A stretch of DNA of 64,000 nt from Actinopolymorpha pittospori (lineage in GTDB: Bacteria > Actinomycetota > Actinomycetes > Propionibacteriales > Actinopolymorphaceae): contig NZ_JADBEM010000001.1 in assembly GCF_014873875.1 (NCBI RefSeq), positions 7,316,001 through 7,380,000 on the forward strand, given 5' to 3'. Numbering within the stretch: the stretch's first letter is position 1; each line of letters starts with the position of its first letter. Shown here piece after piece: positions 54,803 to 63,852 of the stretch. The notes below the pieces were generated by a model that was given only the letters and a program-made list of their open reading frames with translations, made no database searches and was not told the DNA's origin. A program made the position numbers and the translations under genes.

Positions 54803-54828
54803 TGTACGCTCTGTACAGCCTGTACAGA
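54803..54828. repeat. Triple 9-bp direct repeat TGTACNNNC/G
   Basis: TGTAC occurs at 54803, 54812 and 54821 with exactly 9-bp spacing (TGTACGCTC, TGTACAGCC, TGTACAGAG). It lies just upstream of the RelE remnant on the minus strand and could be a regulator site from the lost toxin-antitoxin promoter, or a coding repeat. Confidence 0.6.
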
Positions 54829-54942
54829 GCCGATCCGGCCACCGCGGTGCCAGGGTGGCGGACGAACCGAACCATCCCACTCCGTCGCGTATCCGGACTT
54901 ACACGGGCAGCGTGGACCGGCGACGGCAGCGTCGGGGACGCT

Positions 54943-55833
54943 TCACGAGTCGCGTTGATCCTGCGCCGTGATGTCGAGGGCGGCGAGGAACGCGGTCGCC
55001 GCCGGCGTGTGGCTGAAGCGGCTCCAGATGACGTACTCGACGCGAGCCGGTGCGTCGGTGACCTCGATGGTGGTGACGCCGGTGAGCTGGGGCGCGTAGG
55101 CGGCGGGGAGCATGGCCACGCCGAGGTCCTGCCCGACGAGTCGAGCCAGGAAGTCCGCGTTGGTCACCTCGAAGGCGACCTCGCGGTCGAGACCGGCGGC
55201 TGCGAAGGCCTGGTCGGACTGGATACGTCCGGCTGTCCCGGCCGGAAAGTCCACGAAGGTCTCGGTGGAGAGCCTGCGCAGGCTGACCACTGACTCCTCG
55301 GCGAGGGGATGGTCCGGCGCGACCACGGCGACGAGTCGCCCACGGGCGAGTTCCCGAGCGGCGACACCCTGCGGGTGCGCGGTGGTCGGCAGTCCAAGGA
55401 AAGCGACGTCAAGGGCTCCTTGCTTGACGTGTTCGATGAGGTCGTCGCTGGAGCCGACACGCAGGCTGATGCGCACCTGTGGGTACTGCCGGCGGTAGTC
55501 ACGCAGCGTGCTCGGGATGTCGACGGCGGCGACGGTGGGGATCAGTCCGACGGCGAGCCGTCCGCGTACCTCCCCGACCGCCGCGGCGACCTCGGCGGCG
55601 GCGCGTTCGGCGGCGTCCAGACACTGGCGGGCGGCGGGGAGGAACGCCTCACCTGCCGGCGTGAGCTGCACCCGGCGGCTGGTGCGCTCGAAGAGTCGCG
55701 CGCCGAGTTCGCGTTCCAGGCGCGCGACCTGGTGACTGAGGGCGGACTGGACGACCAGGCATCGTTCGGCGGCCCGGGTGAAGCTGTTCGTCTCGGCGAC
55801 CGCGACGACGTAGCGCATCTGCTGAAGCTCCAT
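54943..55833 (-). CDS. LysR family transcriptional regulator
   Basis: A 296-residue LysR-type regulator. The N-terminal winged helix reads MELQQMRYVVAVAETNSFTR, then AAERCLVVQSALSHQVARLE. The periplasmic-binding-like effector domain starts near 92 (GRLAVGLIPTVAAVDIPS). ATG 55833 is the usual start for the family; a longer version from 55872 is open. It is divergent from an EamA transporter with an NAD(P)-binding partner, its probable targets. Confidence 0.92.
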   Translation of the reverse strand: MELQQMRYVVAVAETNSFTRAAERCLVVQSALSHQVARLERELGARLFERTSRRVQLTPAGEAFLPAARQCLDAAERAAAEVAAAVGEVRGRLAVGLIPTVAAVDIPSTLRDYRRQYPQVRISLRVGSSDDLIEHVKQGALDVAFLGLPTTAHPQGVAARELARGRLVAVVAPDHPLAEESVVSLRRLSTETFVDFPAGTAGRIQSDQAFAAAGLDREVAFEVTNADFLARLVGQDLGVAMLPAAYAPQLTGVTTIEVTDAPARVEYVIWSRFSHTPAATAFLAALDITAQDQRDS

Positions 55834-55913
55834 GGATCCATCTTGGATCGAGATCGATGAAGTGACAAACATGTGTTGGACTCATTGATCGTTGCCGGGT
55901 GAGACTGCGTGAC

Positions 55914-56867
55914 ATGACAAGTCACGCCACGCAGAGGGCTTCCGGCACAGCCGGCGGAGTCGCCCACGGGAATCTGCCGCGCACCGCCCTGACGGCGCTC
56001 GCTCCCTTGGTGTGGGGCACGACGTACATCGTCACCACCGAACTTCTCCCGCAGGGACACCCACTGTTCGCGGGACTCCTACGTGCGTTGCCCGCCGGCC
56101 TGATCGCGCTGGCGATCACCCGGACGCTCCCGCGCGGAGCCTGGTGGGGGAAGGCCGCGGCGCTCGGCGTACTGAACATCGGGCTCTTCCTCCCGCTGCT
56201 GTTCATCGCGGCCGAACGCCTGCCGGGCGGGGTCGCCGCGACCCTGGGCGCCGCCCAACCACTCGTCGTCGCCGTCCTGGCCGTCACCGTGCTCCACGAA
56301 CGCCTCTCCCCCTGGCGGCTGTTCTGGGGGGTGACGGGAGTCGTCGGCGTCGGTCTGGTGGTGATCGGGCCGAACGCGGCACTCGACATCGTCGGGGTCG
56401 TGGCGGGCCTTGCCGGCGCGGCCACGATGGGTCTCGGGGTGACGCTCACCAAACGCTGGGGACGCCCTGACGGTGTCAGTCCCACCGCTTTCGCCGGCTG
56501 GCAACTAAGCGCGGGAGGCCTGTTCCTTCTGCCCCTCACGTTCCTTGTCGAGGGCGCGCCTCCCGTAATCGACCCGACGGCCGGGCTCGGCTACCTGTGG
56601 CTGGGTCTGGTCGGCGGTCTGATCACCTACGCCCTGTGGTTCCGCGGCATCACCTCGTTGCCCGTCACCTCCGTCGCTGTCCTCGGCCTGCTCTCGCCGC
56701 TGGTCGCCGCCGTTCTCGGCGCCGTCCTGCTCGGCCAGACACTCGGCCCGATCCAACTCCTCGGGTTCGGGCTCTCCCTCGCCGCGATCGTCGCGGGACA
56801 GCTTCGTCCACCCACCCGCTCACCCGCCTCCACCTCAACACCCACCCTCGAAGGGACCACTCGATGA
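55914..56867 (+). CDS. EamA/DMT family transporter
   Basis: A 317-residue drug/metabolite exporter with ten hydrophobic helices in two EamA repeats (first ending about 150: VTVLHERLSPWRLFWGVTGV; second ending about 290: GAVLLGQTLGPIQLLGFGLS). ATG 55914 is preferred; GTG 55899 is in frame. It overlaps the NAD(P)-binding gene by 4 bp. Regulated probably by the divergent LysR. Confidence 0.9.
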   Translation: MTSHATQRASGTAGGVAHGNLPRTALTALAPLVWGTTYIVTTELLPQGHPLFAGLLRALPAGLIALAITRTLPRGAWWGKAAALGVLNIGLFLPLLFIAAERLPGGVAATLGAAQPLVVAVLAVTVLHERLSPWRLFWGVTGVVGVGLVVIGPNAALDIVGVVAGLAGAATMGLGVTLTKRWGRPDGVSPTAFAGWQLSAGGLFLLPLTFLVEGAPPVIDPTAGLGYLWLGLVGGLITYALWFRGITSLPVTSVAVLGLLSPLVAAVLGAVLLGQTLGPIQLLGFGLSLAAIVAGQLRPPTRSPASTSTPTLEGTTR

Positions 56868-57496
56868 AGATCGCCGTCGTCGGAGCCGCTGGCATGGTCG
56901 GCTCGCGTGTCGTCAACGAAGCCGCGAGCCGAGGCCACGACCTCATCGCGATCGTCCGGACGACACGGCCAACCTCCCTGCCGCCGGGAGTGACCGCCGT
57001 CAAGGGCGACGCGGACGACCCCGACCACATGAGCGGACTGTTCCACGGCTTCGACGCGATCGTGGCCGCGACCCGACCCGCGCCAGGGCAGGAGCACAAG
57101 GCTGTCAGGACCACGACCGCGCTGCTCGACGCGACCGCGACCGCCCAGGCCCGCATCCTCGTGGTGGGCGGCGCCGCTCCCCTCCAGATCCCGGGACGCC
57201 CCGACCGGCTCGTCCTCGACAGCCCGGAGTACGTGCCGCAGGAATGGCGCACCCTCGCCGCCACGAGCGCCGCGCAACTGGACGCCTGCCGAGCACACCC
57301 GGCCAACTGGGTCTATCTCAGTCCACCCGCCGTCCTCGAACCCGGACCTCGCACCGGAACGTACCGACGTGGCACCACCACCCTCATCGCGAGTGCTGAC
57401 GGAACGTCCCGCATCTCCGCCGAGGACCTCGCGGTGGCTGTCCTCGACGAACTCGAGACCCCCTGCGAACACCAGCACTTCACCGTCGGCTACTAG
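56864..57496 (+). CDS. NAD(P)H-binding protein (NmrA/atypical SDR-like)
   Basis: A 210-residue Rossmann protein. It opens KIAVVGAAGMVGSRVVNEA (G-x-x-G-x-x-G), then IAIVRTT after strand two and ILVVGGAAPL at strand five. YhfK/NmrA-like members are redox sensors or small reductases. Translationally coupled to the EamA transporter (ATGA at 56864). Confidence 0.87.
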   Translation: MKIAVVGAAGMVGSRVVNEAASRGHDLIAIVRTTRPTSLPPGVTAVKGDADDPDHMSGLFHGFDAIVAATRPAPGQEHKAVRTTTALLDATATAQARILVVGGAAPLQIPGRPDRLVLDSPEYVPQEWRTLAATSAAQLDACRAHPANWVYLSPPAVLEPGPRTGTYRRGTTTLIASADGTSRISAEDLAVAVLDELETPCEHQHFTVGY

Positions 57497-57559
57497 TGCG
57501 GGGAAGGGCGTAGTGGAGTGGGGCACGCCGCCGAACCGGCCCGGACGCACCCGTGCACA

Positions 57560-58129
57560 ATGGGAGCGGTGAGCGAGCTTCCCGCCTTCGGCACTCTGAA
57601 AGCCCAGGCCGCCTCGGAGCGGCCCGACCTGCTCGCGGCGCCGGTCGCCGACGCCGTGCGGGGATGGGATCCCTCAAGCGCACCGGAGCTTCAGGTCGCC
57701 GAGATCGATCCCGAACTCGCCGACACGGCCGCCTTCTGCGAGGCGTACGACATCCCGCTCGAGATCTCCGCCAACTGCGTGATCATCGCGGGCCGTCGAG
57801 GCGGTGAGAGCCGGTACGCCGCATGCCTGGTGTTGGCCACCACCCGGGCCGACGTCAACGGCGTCGTACGCCGTCGCCTGGACGCACGCAAGGCATCGTT
57901 CGCGCCGATGGACGACGCCGTCGCCATGACAGGGATGGAGTACGGCGGGATCACGCCGTTCGGGTTGCCGGCCGACTGGCCCATCCTGATCGACGAGCGG
58001 GTGGCCGACTCGCAGGCGGTCGTCGTCGGCAGCGGGCTGCGCCGGTCGAAGTTGCTGGTGCCCGGCCGTTCGCTGACCCTGCTGCCGGGCGCCGAGGTTG
58101 TCGAGGGCCTCGCGGTTCCGACGGCCTGA
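57560..58129 (+). CDS. YbaK/EbsC-family aminoacyl-tRNA deacylase-like protein
   Basis: A 189-residue YbaK domain protein, expected to hydrolyse mischarged aminoacyl-tRNA. Features: ISANCVIIAGRRGG, DVNGVVRRRLDARKASFAPM with the conserved Lys, MTGMEYGGITPFGLP, and a late VVVGSGLRRSKLLV. The start is ATG 57560 or GTG 57569; the first has no ribosome site, the second has GGGAGCG only 1-3 bp away. Monocistronic. Confidence 0.88.
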   Translation: MGAVSELPAFGTLKAQAASERPDLLAAPVADAVRGWDPSSAPELQVAEIDPELADTAAFCEAYDIPLEISANCVIIAGRRGGESRYAACLVLATTRADVNGVVRRRLDARKASFAPMDDAVAMTGMEYGGITPFGLPADWPILIDERVADSQAVVVGSGLRRSKLLVPGRSLTLLPGAEVVEGLAVPTA

Positions 58130-58191
58130 AGCGCCCGCGGGAACGCGGCGAGAAACATCACCACGGTACGTCTCGGGGCGCGTGGTGGAGG

Positions 58192-58635
58192 TCAGAGCAT
58201 CCGGAAGTCGTCGAAGTCGAAGCCCGGGGCGACCACGCAGGTGACGAGGACGGGTTCGGTTCCGGCCGGTGCCTCGGCCTGCCACACGCCGCCTGGCACG
58301 AGGACCTGCGGGCGTTCGCCCGCCTCCACCCCGGGACCGAGCAGCAACTCCTCCGCCCGCTCGGCGGGCTCCTCACCCGAGCCGCCGAGCCGCACCCGCA
58401 GGGAACCGCCGCGATGCCACAACCAGACCTCGTCGGAGCGGACCCGGTGCCAGCGGGACTCCTCGCCGGGATGCAGGACGAAGTAGATCGCGCTGGCCGC
58501 CTGCCGTGGCCCGGGGTATCCGTCCGGGGTGAACGACTGCGGAGCCGTCCACGTCTGGCGGAACCACCCGCCCTCTGGATGTGGAGAGAGGTCGAGGAGT
58601 TCCGCCAGCGGTGGACGTGACCGGGCCTGCGCCAT
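58192..58635 (-). CDS. DUF985/cupin-fold protein
   Basis: A 147-residue cupin of the DUF985 group. Motifs: LSPHPEGGWFRQTW at the start, SAIYFVLHPGEESRWHRVRS (histidine-containing cupin motif 1), EVWLWHRGG, and APGFDFDDFRML at the end. Function is unknown; the metal-binding cupin core is intact. No strong ribosome site is seen before ATG 58635. Confidence 0.85.
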   Translation of the reverse strand: MAQARSRPPLAELLDLSPHPEGGWFRQTWTAPQSFTPDGYPGPRQAASAIYFVLHPGEESRWHRVRSDEVWLWHRGGSLRVRLGGSGEEPAERAEELLLGPGVEAGERPQVLVPGGVWQAEAPAGTEPVLVTCVVAPGFDFDDFRML

Positions 58636-58660
58636 GGAGCTCGAGGAGGTTGGGGTGTGC

Positions 58661-59695
58661 TCAGTTACGCGAGGAGCCGGAGCGGTTGCCGAACCACCCG
58701 GTGACCTTGTCGCGTACGCCGTCGACGGTGCCGCCGAGGTCGGACAGGATCTTCGCGAGCGGGTCCTGGGACCGGGCGAACGCCTCCTTGTAGGAGTCGG
58801 CGGCGTTCCGCGCCTCCGCGCTCATGGAGGCGCTGCCGTCGTCCTCGCGGCGGGGGTAGTCGCCGGCGAGCATCCGGCCGTAGTCGCCCTGGTCGACCCA
58901 GTGCCGGAGTTCGGCCGCACGGATCGCGAGGAACGGGTGGCTGCGGGCCTCCAGCAGCAGCAGCTTCAGCACGCTGTCACGAAGGTCGCCGGCCGCGTCG
59001 TACTCCGCCGCCTGGGCGAGGAACGCCGTCGCGTCGACGTCGTCGAGGTGACCGCCCGAGGCGAGCTTCATGTGGGTACGCAGGGCGGCGGCCGGGTCCT
59101 GGCAGGCCAGCAGGCCGGCCCGGTCCCCTGACAACTCCGCCTTGCGCGACCACTCCATCAGGGCCGCGATGATGGCCCGGATGCCGAGCACGCCCAGTGG
59201 CATCCAGGCGATGACGTTGCTCAGCCGGATCAGGAAGAGCAGCACCGACTGGTAGAGCGCGTGTCCGCTCTGGGCGTGGCCCAGCTCGTGGCCGAGCACG
59301 AACCGCAGCTCCTCCTCGTCGAGCAGGTCGATGAGTCCGCTGTTGACCACGATGAACGGCTTGTCCAGGCCGATGCACATGGCGTTGGGCATGGGGCCCG
59401 TCATGACGTACAGCTCGGGCAACTCACGAACGTCGAGGGTGGCCGCGGCCTCGGCGAAGACCCGGTGCACCTTGGGGAACTGTCGATCGCCCGCACGCAC
59501 GGCCGAGCCGAGGAAGACCAGCCGCAGCGCCCGCTCGTTGATCAGACCGGACAGCTTGCGAAGAACGACGTCGAAGCCCTTGAGCTGGCGTACGGCGACC
59601 AACGCTCCCCGGTCAGCCGGGTGCTCCCAGGCCCGGGAACTGACACCGGTGAGCGTGATCCTGGCACGCGCTGGCCGGTCTTCGGTTTCGCTCAT
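58661..59695 (-). CDS. M48 family zinc metallopeptidase
   Basis: A 344-residue peptidase. The zinc site HELGHAQSGH is at residues 136-145 (His136, Glu137, His140), and the third ligand is the Glu in LMEWSRKAELSGDRAGL. Hydrophobic segments (YQSVLLFLIRLSNVIAWM, then PLGVLGIRAIIAAL) place it in the membrane, active site inside, like HtpX. GGGGGAG precedes ATG 59695. It may be a quality-control protease. Confidence 0.9.
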   Translation of the reverse strand: MSETEDRPARARITLTGVSSRAWEHPADRGALVAVRQLKGFDVVLRKLSGLINERALRLVFLGSAVRAGDRQFPKVHRVFAEAAATLDVRELPELYVMTGPMPNAMCIGLDKPFIVVNSGLIDLLDEEELRFVLGHELGHAQSGHALYQSVLLFLIRLSNVIAWMPLGVLGIRAIIAALMEWSRKAELSGDRAGLLACQDPAAALRTHMKLASGGHLDDVDATAFLAQAAEYDAAGDLRDSVLKLLLLEARSHPFLAIRAAELRHWVDQGDYGRMLAGDYPRREDDGSASMSAEARNAADSYKEAFARSQDPLAKILSDLGGTVDGVRDKVTGWFGNRSGSSRN

Positions 59696-59795
59696 GAGAA
59701 CTCCCCCATCCGCTCGTGTGCTCGCTCAGAGAACGCTATCCCTATAACGGTCGTCGAGCGACCTGAGTTGTCGGCCGCCACGCCGTGGCGACGAC

Positions 59796-60545
59796 TCAGC
59801 GCAGCAGCATGTAGATCGCGATGACGCCGACGGTCACGATGATCGCCCGCAGCAGCAGGGGTGGCAGTCGCCGACCCACGTGTGCTCCCACCTGGCCACC
59901 GACGACGGAGCCCAGGGCGATCAGTCCGGCGTGCACCCAGGACACGTCGGCGACGATCATGAAACACACCGCGGCGACGGTGTTGACCAGACTGGTGAGG
60001 ACGTTCTTGGCGGCGTTGACCCGCTGCAGCGACTCGTTCAGCCCGATGCCGAGGATCCCGGTGAGCAGGACTCCCTGCGCGGCGGCGAAATAGCCGCCGT
60101 AGATGCCGGCGAGACCGACGAAGGTCCACACCGCGCCGCCACCGTGCTGTTTCTGGGAGCGCCGGTGCGCGACCTTGCGCGACAGCCAGGGCTGGATGAT
60201 CACCAGCACACAGCCGAGGCCGACGAGGACCGGGACGATGGCGTGGAACGCGGAGTCGGGCAGGCCCAGCAGAAGGGCCACACCGATGAGTGCGCCGATG
60301 ACGGACGCGGACCCGAGCCGGATCAGCCGGGACTTCTGACCGACGAGCTCACGCCGATAGCCCCAGGCTCCCGAGATCGCCCCGGGAGCGAGGCCGACGG
60401 TGTTGGAGATGGTGGCGGTCACCGGCGGAAGGCCGAATGCCACCAGGGTGGGGAAGGTGATCAATGTGCCGGAGCCGACGACGGCGTTGATGGTGCCGGC
60501 GCCGACTCCGGCGAGGAAGACGGCGATGTATTCGAATCCACTCAC
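59796..60545 (-). CDS. TauE/SafE family transporter
   Basis: A 249-residue membrane protein with about eight helices. Family features are LAGVGAGTINAVVGSGTLITF and the repeat LVGLAGIYGGYFAAAQGVLL. Members export sulfite or sulfoacetate, or take up unknown anions. GTG 60545 overlaps the TAG stop of the SPFH gene by 1 bp (TAGTG), so it is cotranscribed with it; the sulfonate link to the 1 kb importer is only distance-based. Confidence 0.88.
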   Translation of the reverse strand: MSGFEYIAVFLAGVGAGTINAVVGSGTLITFPTLVAFGLPPVTATISNTVGLAPGAISGAWGYRRELVGQKSRLIRLGSASVIGALIGVALLLGLPDSAFHAIVPVLVGLGCVLVIIQPWLSRKVAHRRSQKQHGGGAVWTFVGLAGIYGGYFAAAQGVLLTGILGIGLNESLQRVNAAKNVLTSLVNTVAAVCFMIVADVSWVHAGLIALGSVVGGQVGAHVGRRLPPLLLRAIIVTVGVIAIYMLLR

Positions 60546-61699
60546 TACGAACGAGGCTCCTGTGCGGCCGGCTGCGCCGGTCCCGCTGACTCCCCGTCCG
60601 ACACTGACATTTCACTGCTGGTGCGCTTGGTGCCGAGCCCGCCCTTGGCAGCGTCCTCAGCGGCCGCGATGGCCGCGGCCACCTCGGACTCCGCCGACTG
60701 CAGGGCGTGGTCGGTCTGCTGCTCGGCATCCCCCACCGAGACAGGCGTACGCGTGGTGCGGTTGGTCACCGGGCGAGGCGCAGGCGGTGTGCCATCCTCA
60801 CCGAGCTTCCCGACCATGGAACCGATGCCCTCCAGGGCCTTGCCGATCTCGCTCGGGACGATCCACAGCTTGTTGGCGTCGCCCTGGGCGATCTTCGGCA
60901 GCATCTGGAGGTACTGGTAGGACAGCAGGCTCTGGTCGGGTTGGCCCTCGTGGATCGCGTTGAAGACCGTCTCGATCGCCTGTGCCTCACCCTGTGCGCG
61001 CAGGATCTGCGACTCGCGCTGAGCCTGGGCCCGCAGGATCTGGGACTGCTTCTCACCCTCGGCGGTGAGGATCGCCGACTGCTTCTCACCTTCCGCGGTG
61101 AGGATCGCCGACTGACGCACACCTTCGGCGGTGAGGACCGCGGCGCGCTTGTCGCGGTCGGCGCGCATCTGCTTCTCCATCGAGTCCTGGATGGAGGGCG
61201 GCGGGTCGATGCCCTTCAGCTCGACGCGGTTGACCCGGACTCCCCACTTGCCGGTGGCCTCGTCGAGGACGCCGCGCAGCTCGGTGTTGATCTGCTCGCG
61301 GCTTGTCAGGGTCTTCTCGAGATCCATCCCACCGACGATGTTGCGCAACGTGGTCATGGTGAGCTGCTCGATCGCCTGGATGTAGTTGGCGATCTCATAG
61401 GTCGCCGCCACCGGGTTGGTCACCTGGAAGTAGATGACCGTGTCGATCGAGACGACCAGGTTGTCCTCGGTGATCACCGGCTGCGGTGGGAAGGAGACCA
61501 CCTGCTCACGCAGGTCGATGGTGTAGCGCACCTTGTCCACGAACGGAACGATGATCGAGAGGCCGGGTCCAAGGCTGCGCGCGTAGCGCCCCAACCGCTC
61601 CACGATGCCGGCCCGGGCCTGCGGGACGATCCGAACGGACCGGGCCAGAACTATCACGGCGAATATCGCCAGAACTAGGAAAACAATCACAGTTGCCAC
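60545..61699 (-). CDS. SPFH/Band 7 (stomatin/flotillin-like) membrane protein
   Basis: A 384-residue membrane-scaffold protein. Residues 1-20 are one hydrophobic anchor, the Band 7 domain spans about 22-180 (VPQARAGIVERLGRYARSLG, then PGLSIIVPFVDKV). Five tandem 11-residue repeats (187-241) form a hendecad coiled coil. The C-terminal tail is disordered. Its start GTG 61699 (GGAG upstream) lies 13 bp inside the NfeD gene. SPFH-NfeD pairs are known to organise membrane microdomains and proteases. Confidence 0.92.
   Translation of the reverse strand: MATVIVFLVLAIFAVIVLARSVRIVPQARAGIVERLGRYARSLGPGLSIIVPFVDKVRYTIDLREQVVSFPPQPVITEDNLVVSIDTVIYFQVTNPVAATYEIANYIQAIEQLTMTTLRNIVGGMDLEKTLTSREQINTELRGVLDEATGKWGVRVNRVELKGIDPPPSIQDSMEKQMRADRDKRAAVLTAEGVRQSAILTAEGEKQSAILTAEGEKQSQILRAQAQRESQILRAQGEAQAIETVFNAIHEGQPDQSLLSYQYLQMLPKIAQGDANKLWIVPSEIGKALEGIGSMVGKLGEDGTPPAPRPVTNRTTRTPVSVGDAEQQTDHALQSAESEVAAAIAAAEDAAKGGLGTKRTSSEMSVSDGESAGPAQPAAQEPRS
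60977..61141 (-). repeat. Five tandem 33-bp coding repeats in the SPFH gene
   Basis: Five consecutive 33-bp units encode 11-residue repeats of the form (A/S)-x-L-(T/R)-A-(E/Q)-G-x-x-Q-S. The central two units differ by only a few bases. The repeats match a hendecad coiled coil, as known in SPFH proteins. The near-identity of units 2 and 3 suggests recent unit duplication. Confidence 0.8.
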
Positions 61700-62166
61700 G
61701 GCTGCTCCGATTCATGAACAAACGCGGTGACGCCCTCGATAGAGAGGACGTCGACGGACTTGCCGGGTTCGATCGTCGAATGCTCGTCGTAGGGACGAGC
61801 TGACCAGATCTCACCCCCGATCTTCACTCTCCCACCATGAGAGTGGACCTGTTCCACGACCACACCCGTCTTGCCCACTAGTGCGGATATACCCGTACGG
61901 ATCGTCGGCGCCTCCCGCAGGTGCCGAAGCGCCACCGGTCGGACCGCCGCCAGCATCCCCAGGGCGACCACGATGGCCACGATGATCGAGATCGCCGGAC
62001 CGCCGCCGACCAGCGCGGCGACCGCGCCCGCCAGGGCGCCGGCCGCGATCATCAGGAAGAGCAGATCAAGGGTCAGCAGCTCGACCGCGGCCAGCGCAAC
62101 CGCGAGCACGGTCCAGGCCACCCAGAGGTGATCGTTGATCCAGGCCAGGAGGTTGCCCATGGTCAA
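61687..62166 (-). CDS. NfeD family protein
   Basis: A 159-residue partner of SPFH proteins. Two or three hydrophobic segments come first (LLTLDLLFLMIAAGALAGAV, IIVAIVVALGMLAAV), then an OB-fold-like C-terminal domain (ALVGKTGVVVEQVHSHGGRV, then KIGGEIWSARPYDE). No protease domain, so it is the short NfeD class. It precedes and overlaps the SPFH gene. Confidence 0.88.
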   Translation of the reverse strand: MTMGNLLAWINDHLWVAWTVLAVALAAVELLTLDLLFLMIAAGALAGAVAALVGGGPAISIIVAIVVALGMLAAVRPVALRHLREAPTIRTGISALVGKTGVVVEQVHSHGGRVKIGGEIWSARPYDEHSTIEPGKSVDVLSIEGVTAFVHESEQPWQL

Positions 62167-62230
62167 AACCTATGTGATCACGGGCTCGCTCCGGGATGCC
62201 TGAACAGCGAAATTGTGGATACTTCGCACG

Positions 62231-63016
62231 TCACCGGCTTGCCCGGGCCGTCCATCGCTGTCCGGAACGCACCAGCTTGAGTGACATGCCGAACGTCTCC
62301 GACAGCGAGGCGGAGCTGAGCGTCTCCCTGATCGGCCCGGCGGCCACGACGCCGCCGTTCCGAAGGAGCAGAACGTGGGTGAAGCTCGGCGGGATCTCCT
62401 CCACGTGGTGGGTGACCAACACCGTGGCCGGAGCGAGCCCGTCGTTCGCGATCTCGTCGAGGGTGCGGACCAGTCCCTCCCGGCCGGCGAGGTCGAGACC
62501 CGCGGCGGGCTCGTCCATCAGCAGCAGCTCGGGGTCCGTCATCAGTGCGCGAGCGATCTGGACCCGCTTGCGCTCCCCCTCCGAGAGGGTGCCGAACGTG
62601 CGGTCGGCGTAGTCACCGACGCCGAGCCAGGTGAGCAGCTTGTGCGCCCGGTCGTGGTCGAGGGTGTCGTAGGTCTCCCGCCACCGCCCGAGGACGGCGT
62701 AGGACGCGGAGATGACCACGTCGTCGACGCGTTCGTGGCGCGGAATCCGGTCGGCGATCGCAGCGCTGGCCAGGCCGATGCGGGGACGGAGTTCGAACAC
62801 GTCGACGGCACCGAGGGTCTCCCCCAGGATGGCGGCCGTCCCACTGGTCGGGTGCATCCGGGCCGACGCGATCTGCAACAGAGTCGTCTTGCCGGCGCCG
62901 TTGGGACCGAGGACGACCCACCGGTCGGACTCGTCCACTGACCAGCTCACCCGGTCGAGCAGCGTGTTGCCGTTGCGTGTGATCGTCACATCGGTGAGCT
63001 CGAGAACGGGGCCCAT
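62231..63016 (-). CDS. ABC transporter ATP-binding protein (stand-alone)
   Basis: A 261-residue ABC ATPase. Walker A is LGPNGAGKTTLLQIAS, the signature is TLSEGERKRVQIARALM, Walker B is LLLMDEPAAGLDL and the switch His is in LVTHHVEEIP. No permease is adjacent. It resembles the ModF/YlmA (energy-metabolism-linked) ATPases rather than an importer. ATG 63016 is used; longer versions lack support. Confidence 0.88.
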   Translation of the reverse strand: MGPVLELTDVTITRNGNTLLDRVSWSVDESDRWVVLGPNGAGKTTLLQIASARMHPTSGTAAILGETLGAVDVFELRPRIGLASAAIADRIPRHERVDDVVISASYAVLGRWRETYDTLDHDRAHKLLTWLGVGDYADRTFGTLSEGERKRVQIARALMTDPELLLMDEPAAGLDLAGREGLVRTLDEIANDGLAPATVLVTHHVEEIPPSFTHVLLLRNGGVVAAGPIRETLSSASLSETFGMSLKLVRSGQRWTARASR

Positions 63017-63123
63017 GGGTGAACAACTTACGGCACGTTCCCCGTCGGCCCGGACGGGGTGGCACGCCGAAGACCCCACCACGTCCGCCGAGCGTCGGGT
63101 GAGAACCGCCTAGGCTGAGATTC

Positions 63124-63852
63124 ATGTCGACCTTGCCCCGCGCGGCCCGCTTCGTGACGTGGACGAACGCCTGGTTGATCGGTGCTACCAGCCTCGACGA
63201 GGCCGACGACGCCATCCGGGCGCGCGACACCGCGCACCACGTCATCGGTCTGCCGGGTCAGCCGGAGCCCGTTCCGCTGTTGCTCTCCCTCGGCACGCTG
63301 CGCAACCTGGGCACGCGTGCGCTCTCCCTCGCCCTGCCGGTGCCGGGTGACCCACTCGGACTCGCGGGTCCGCGGGAGTTCACCGAGGCGGCCATCGAGC
63401 TGGGTGAGGCGGTCGTGTGTGAGGGCGCCGGGCTCGGACTCGTCCCGCACGTGATCGGTGCCGGGGTGCAGTGGCAGGTGTATGACGCGAAGCCGGCCGT
63501 GCCGGAGTCGTTCGGTGACGCCTCGCTGGAGCTCGCCCACACCCTGCAAGAGGTCATTGACGCACTCGCGGGACTCGACGTAGCCCGCTGGCGGCCAGAG
63601 GTTGCCGAGGCGCTCATCGACCTGCGCGCCGTAGGGAGCCGAACCCACGACGGGCTCCCACCCGGGTACGCCCCGCGGGCGGAGGAGCTCGTCACCAGGG
63701 CACGCCGGTGCCTGCTCGTGTGTGAGCTCGCCCTGGCCGACGACGGCGGCTCGGCGACCGCGTACGAGGCGGAGTCGCGGCGACGGGCACTACGCCGGCT
63801 CGACCACGCCGCCCGGCGGGCCCTGCTCGCCGCCTGCGCTCCCCCACGTTGA
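63124..63852 (+). CDS. Conserved actinobacterial protein of unknown function
   Basis: A 242-residue soluble protein with the conserved start AARFVTWTNAWLIGATSLDE and late DAKPAVPESFGDASLELAHT, known to me only as an uncharacterised family of actinomycetes. It has alpha-helical C-terminal part (RRALRRLDHAARRALLAACA). The gene is monocistronic and divergent from the ABC ATPase gene. Confidence 0.82.
   Translation: MSTLPRAARFVTWTNAWLIGATSLDEADDAIRARDTAHHVIGLPGQPEPVPLLLSLGTLRNLGTRALSLALPVPGDPLGLAGPREFTEAAIELGEAVVCEGAGLGLVPHVIGAGVQWQVYDAKPAVPESFGDASLELAHTLQEVIDALAGLDVARWRPEVAEALIDLRAVGSRTHDGLPPGYAPRAEELVTRARRCLLVCELALADDGGSATAYEAESRRRALRRLDHAARRALLAACAPPR

Larger units (their letters stand above)
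54288..54942. other. Gene graveyard between the alpha-mannosidase and lysR
   Basis: A 655-bp gene-free stretch holding a terminator, three decayed minus-strand gene fragments (GMC oxidoreductase, methyltransferase, RelE toxin) and a 9-bp triple repeat, all listed separately. About 70 bp next to lysR hold nothing recognisable. Confidence 0.55.
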
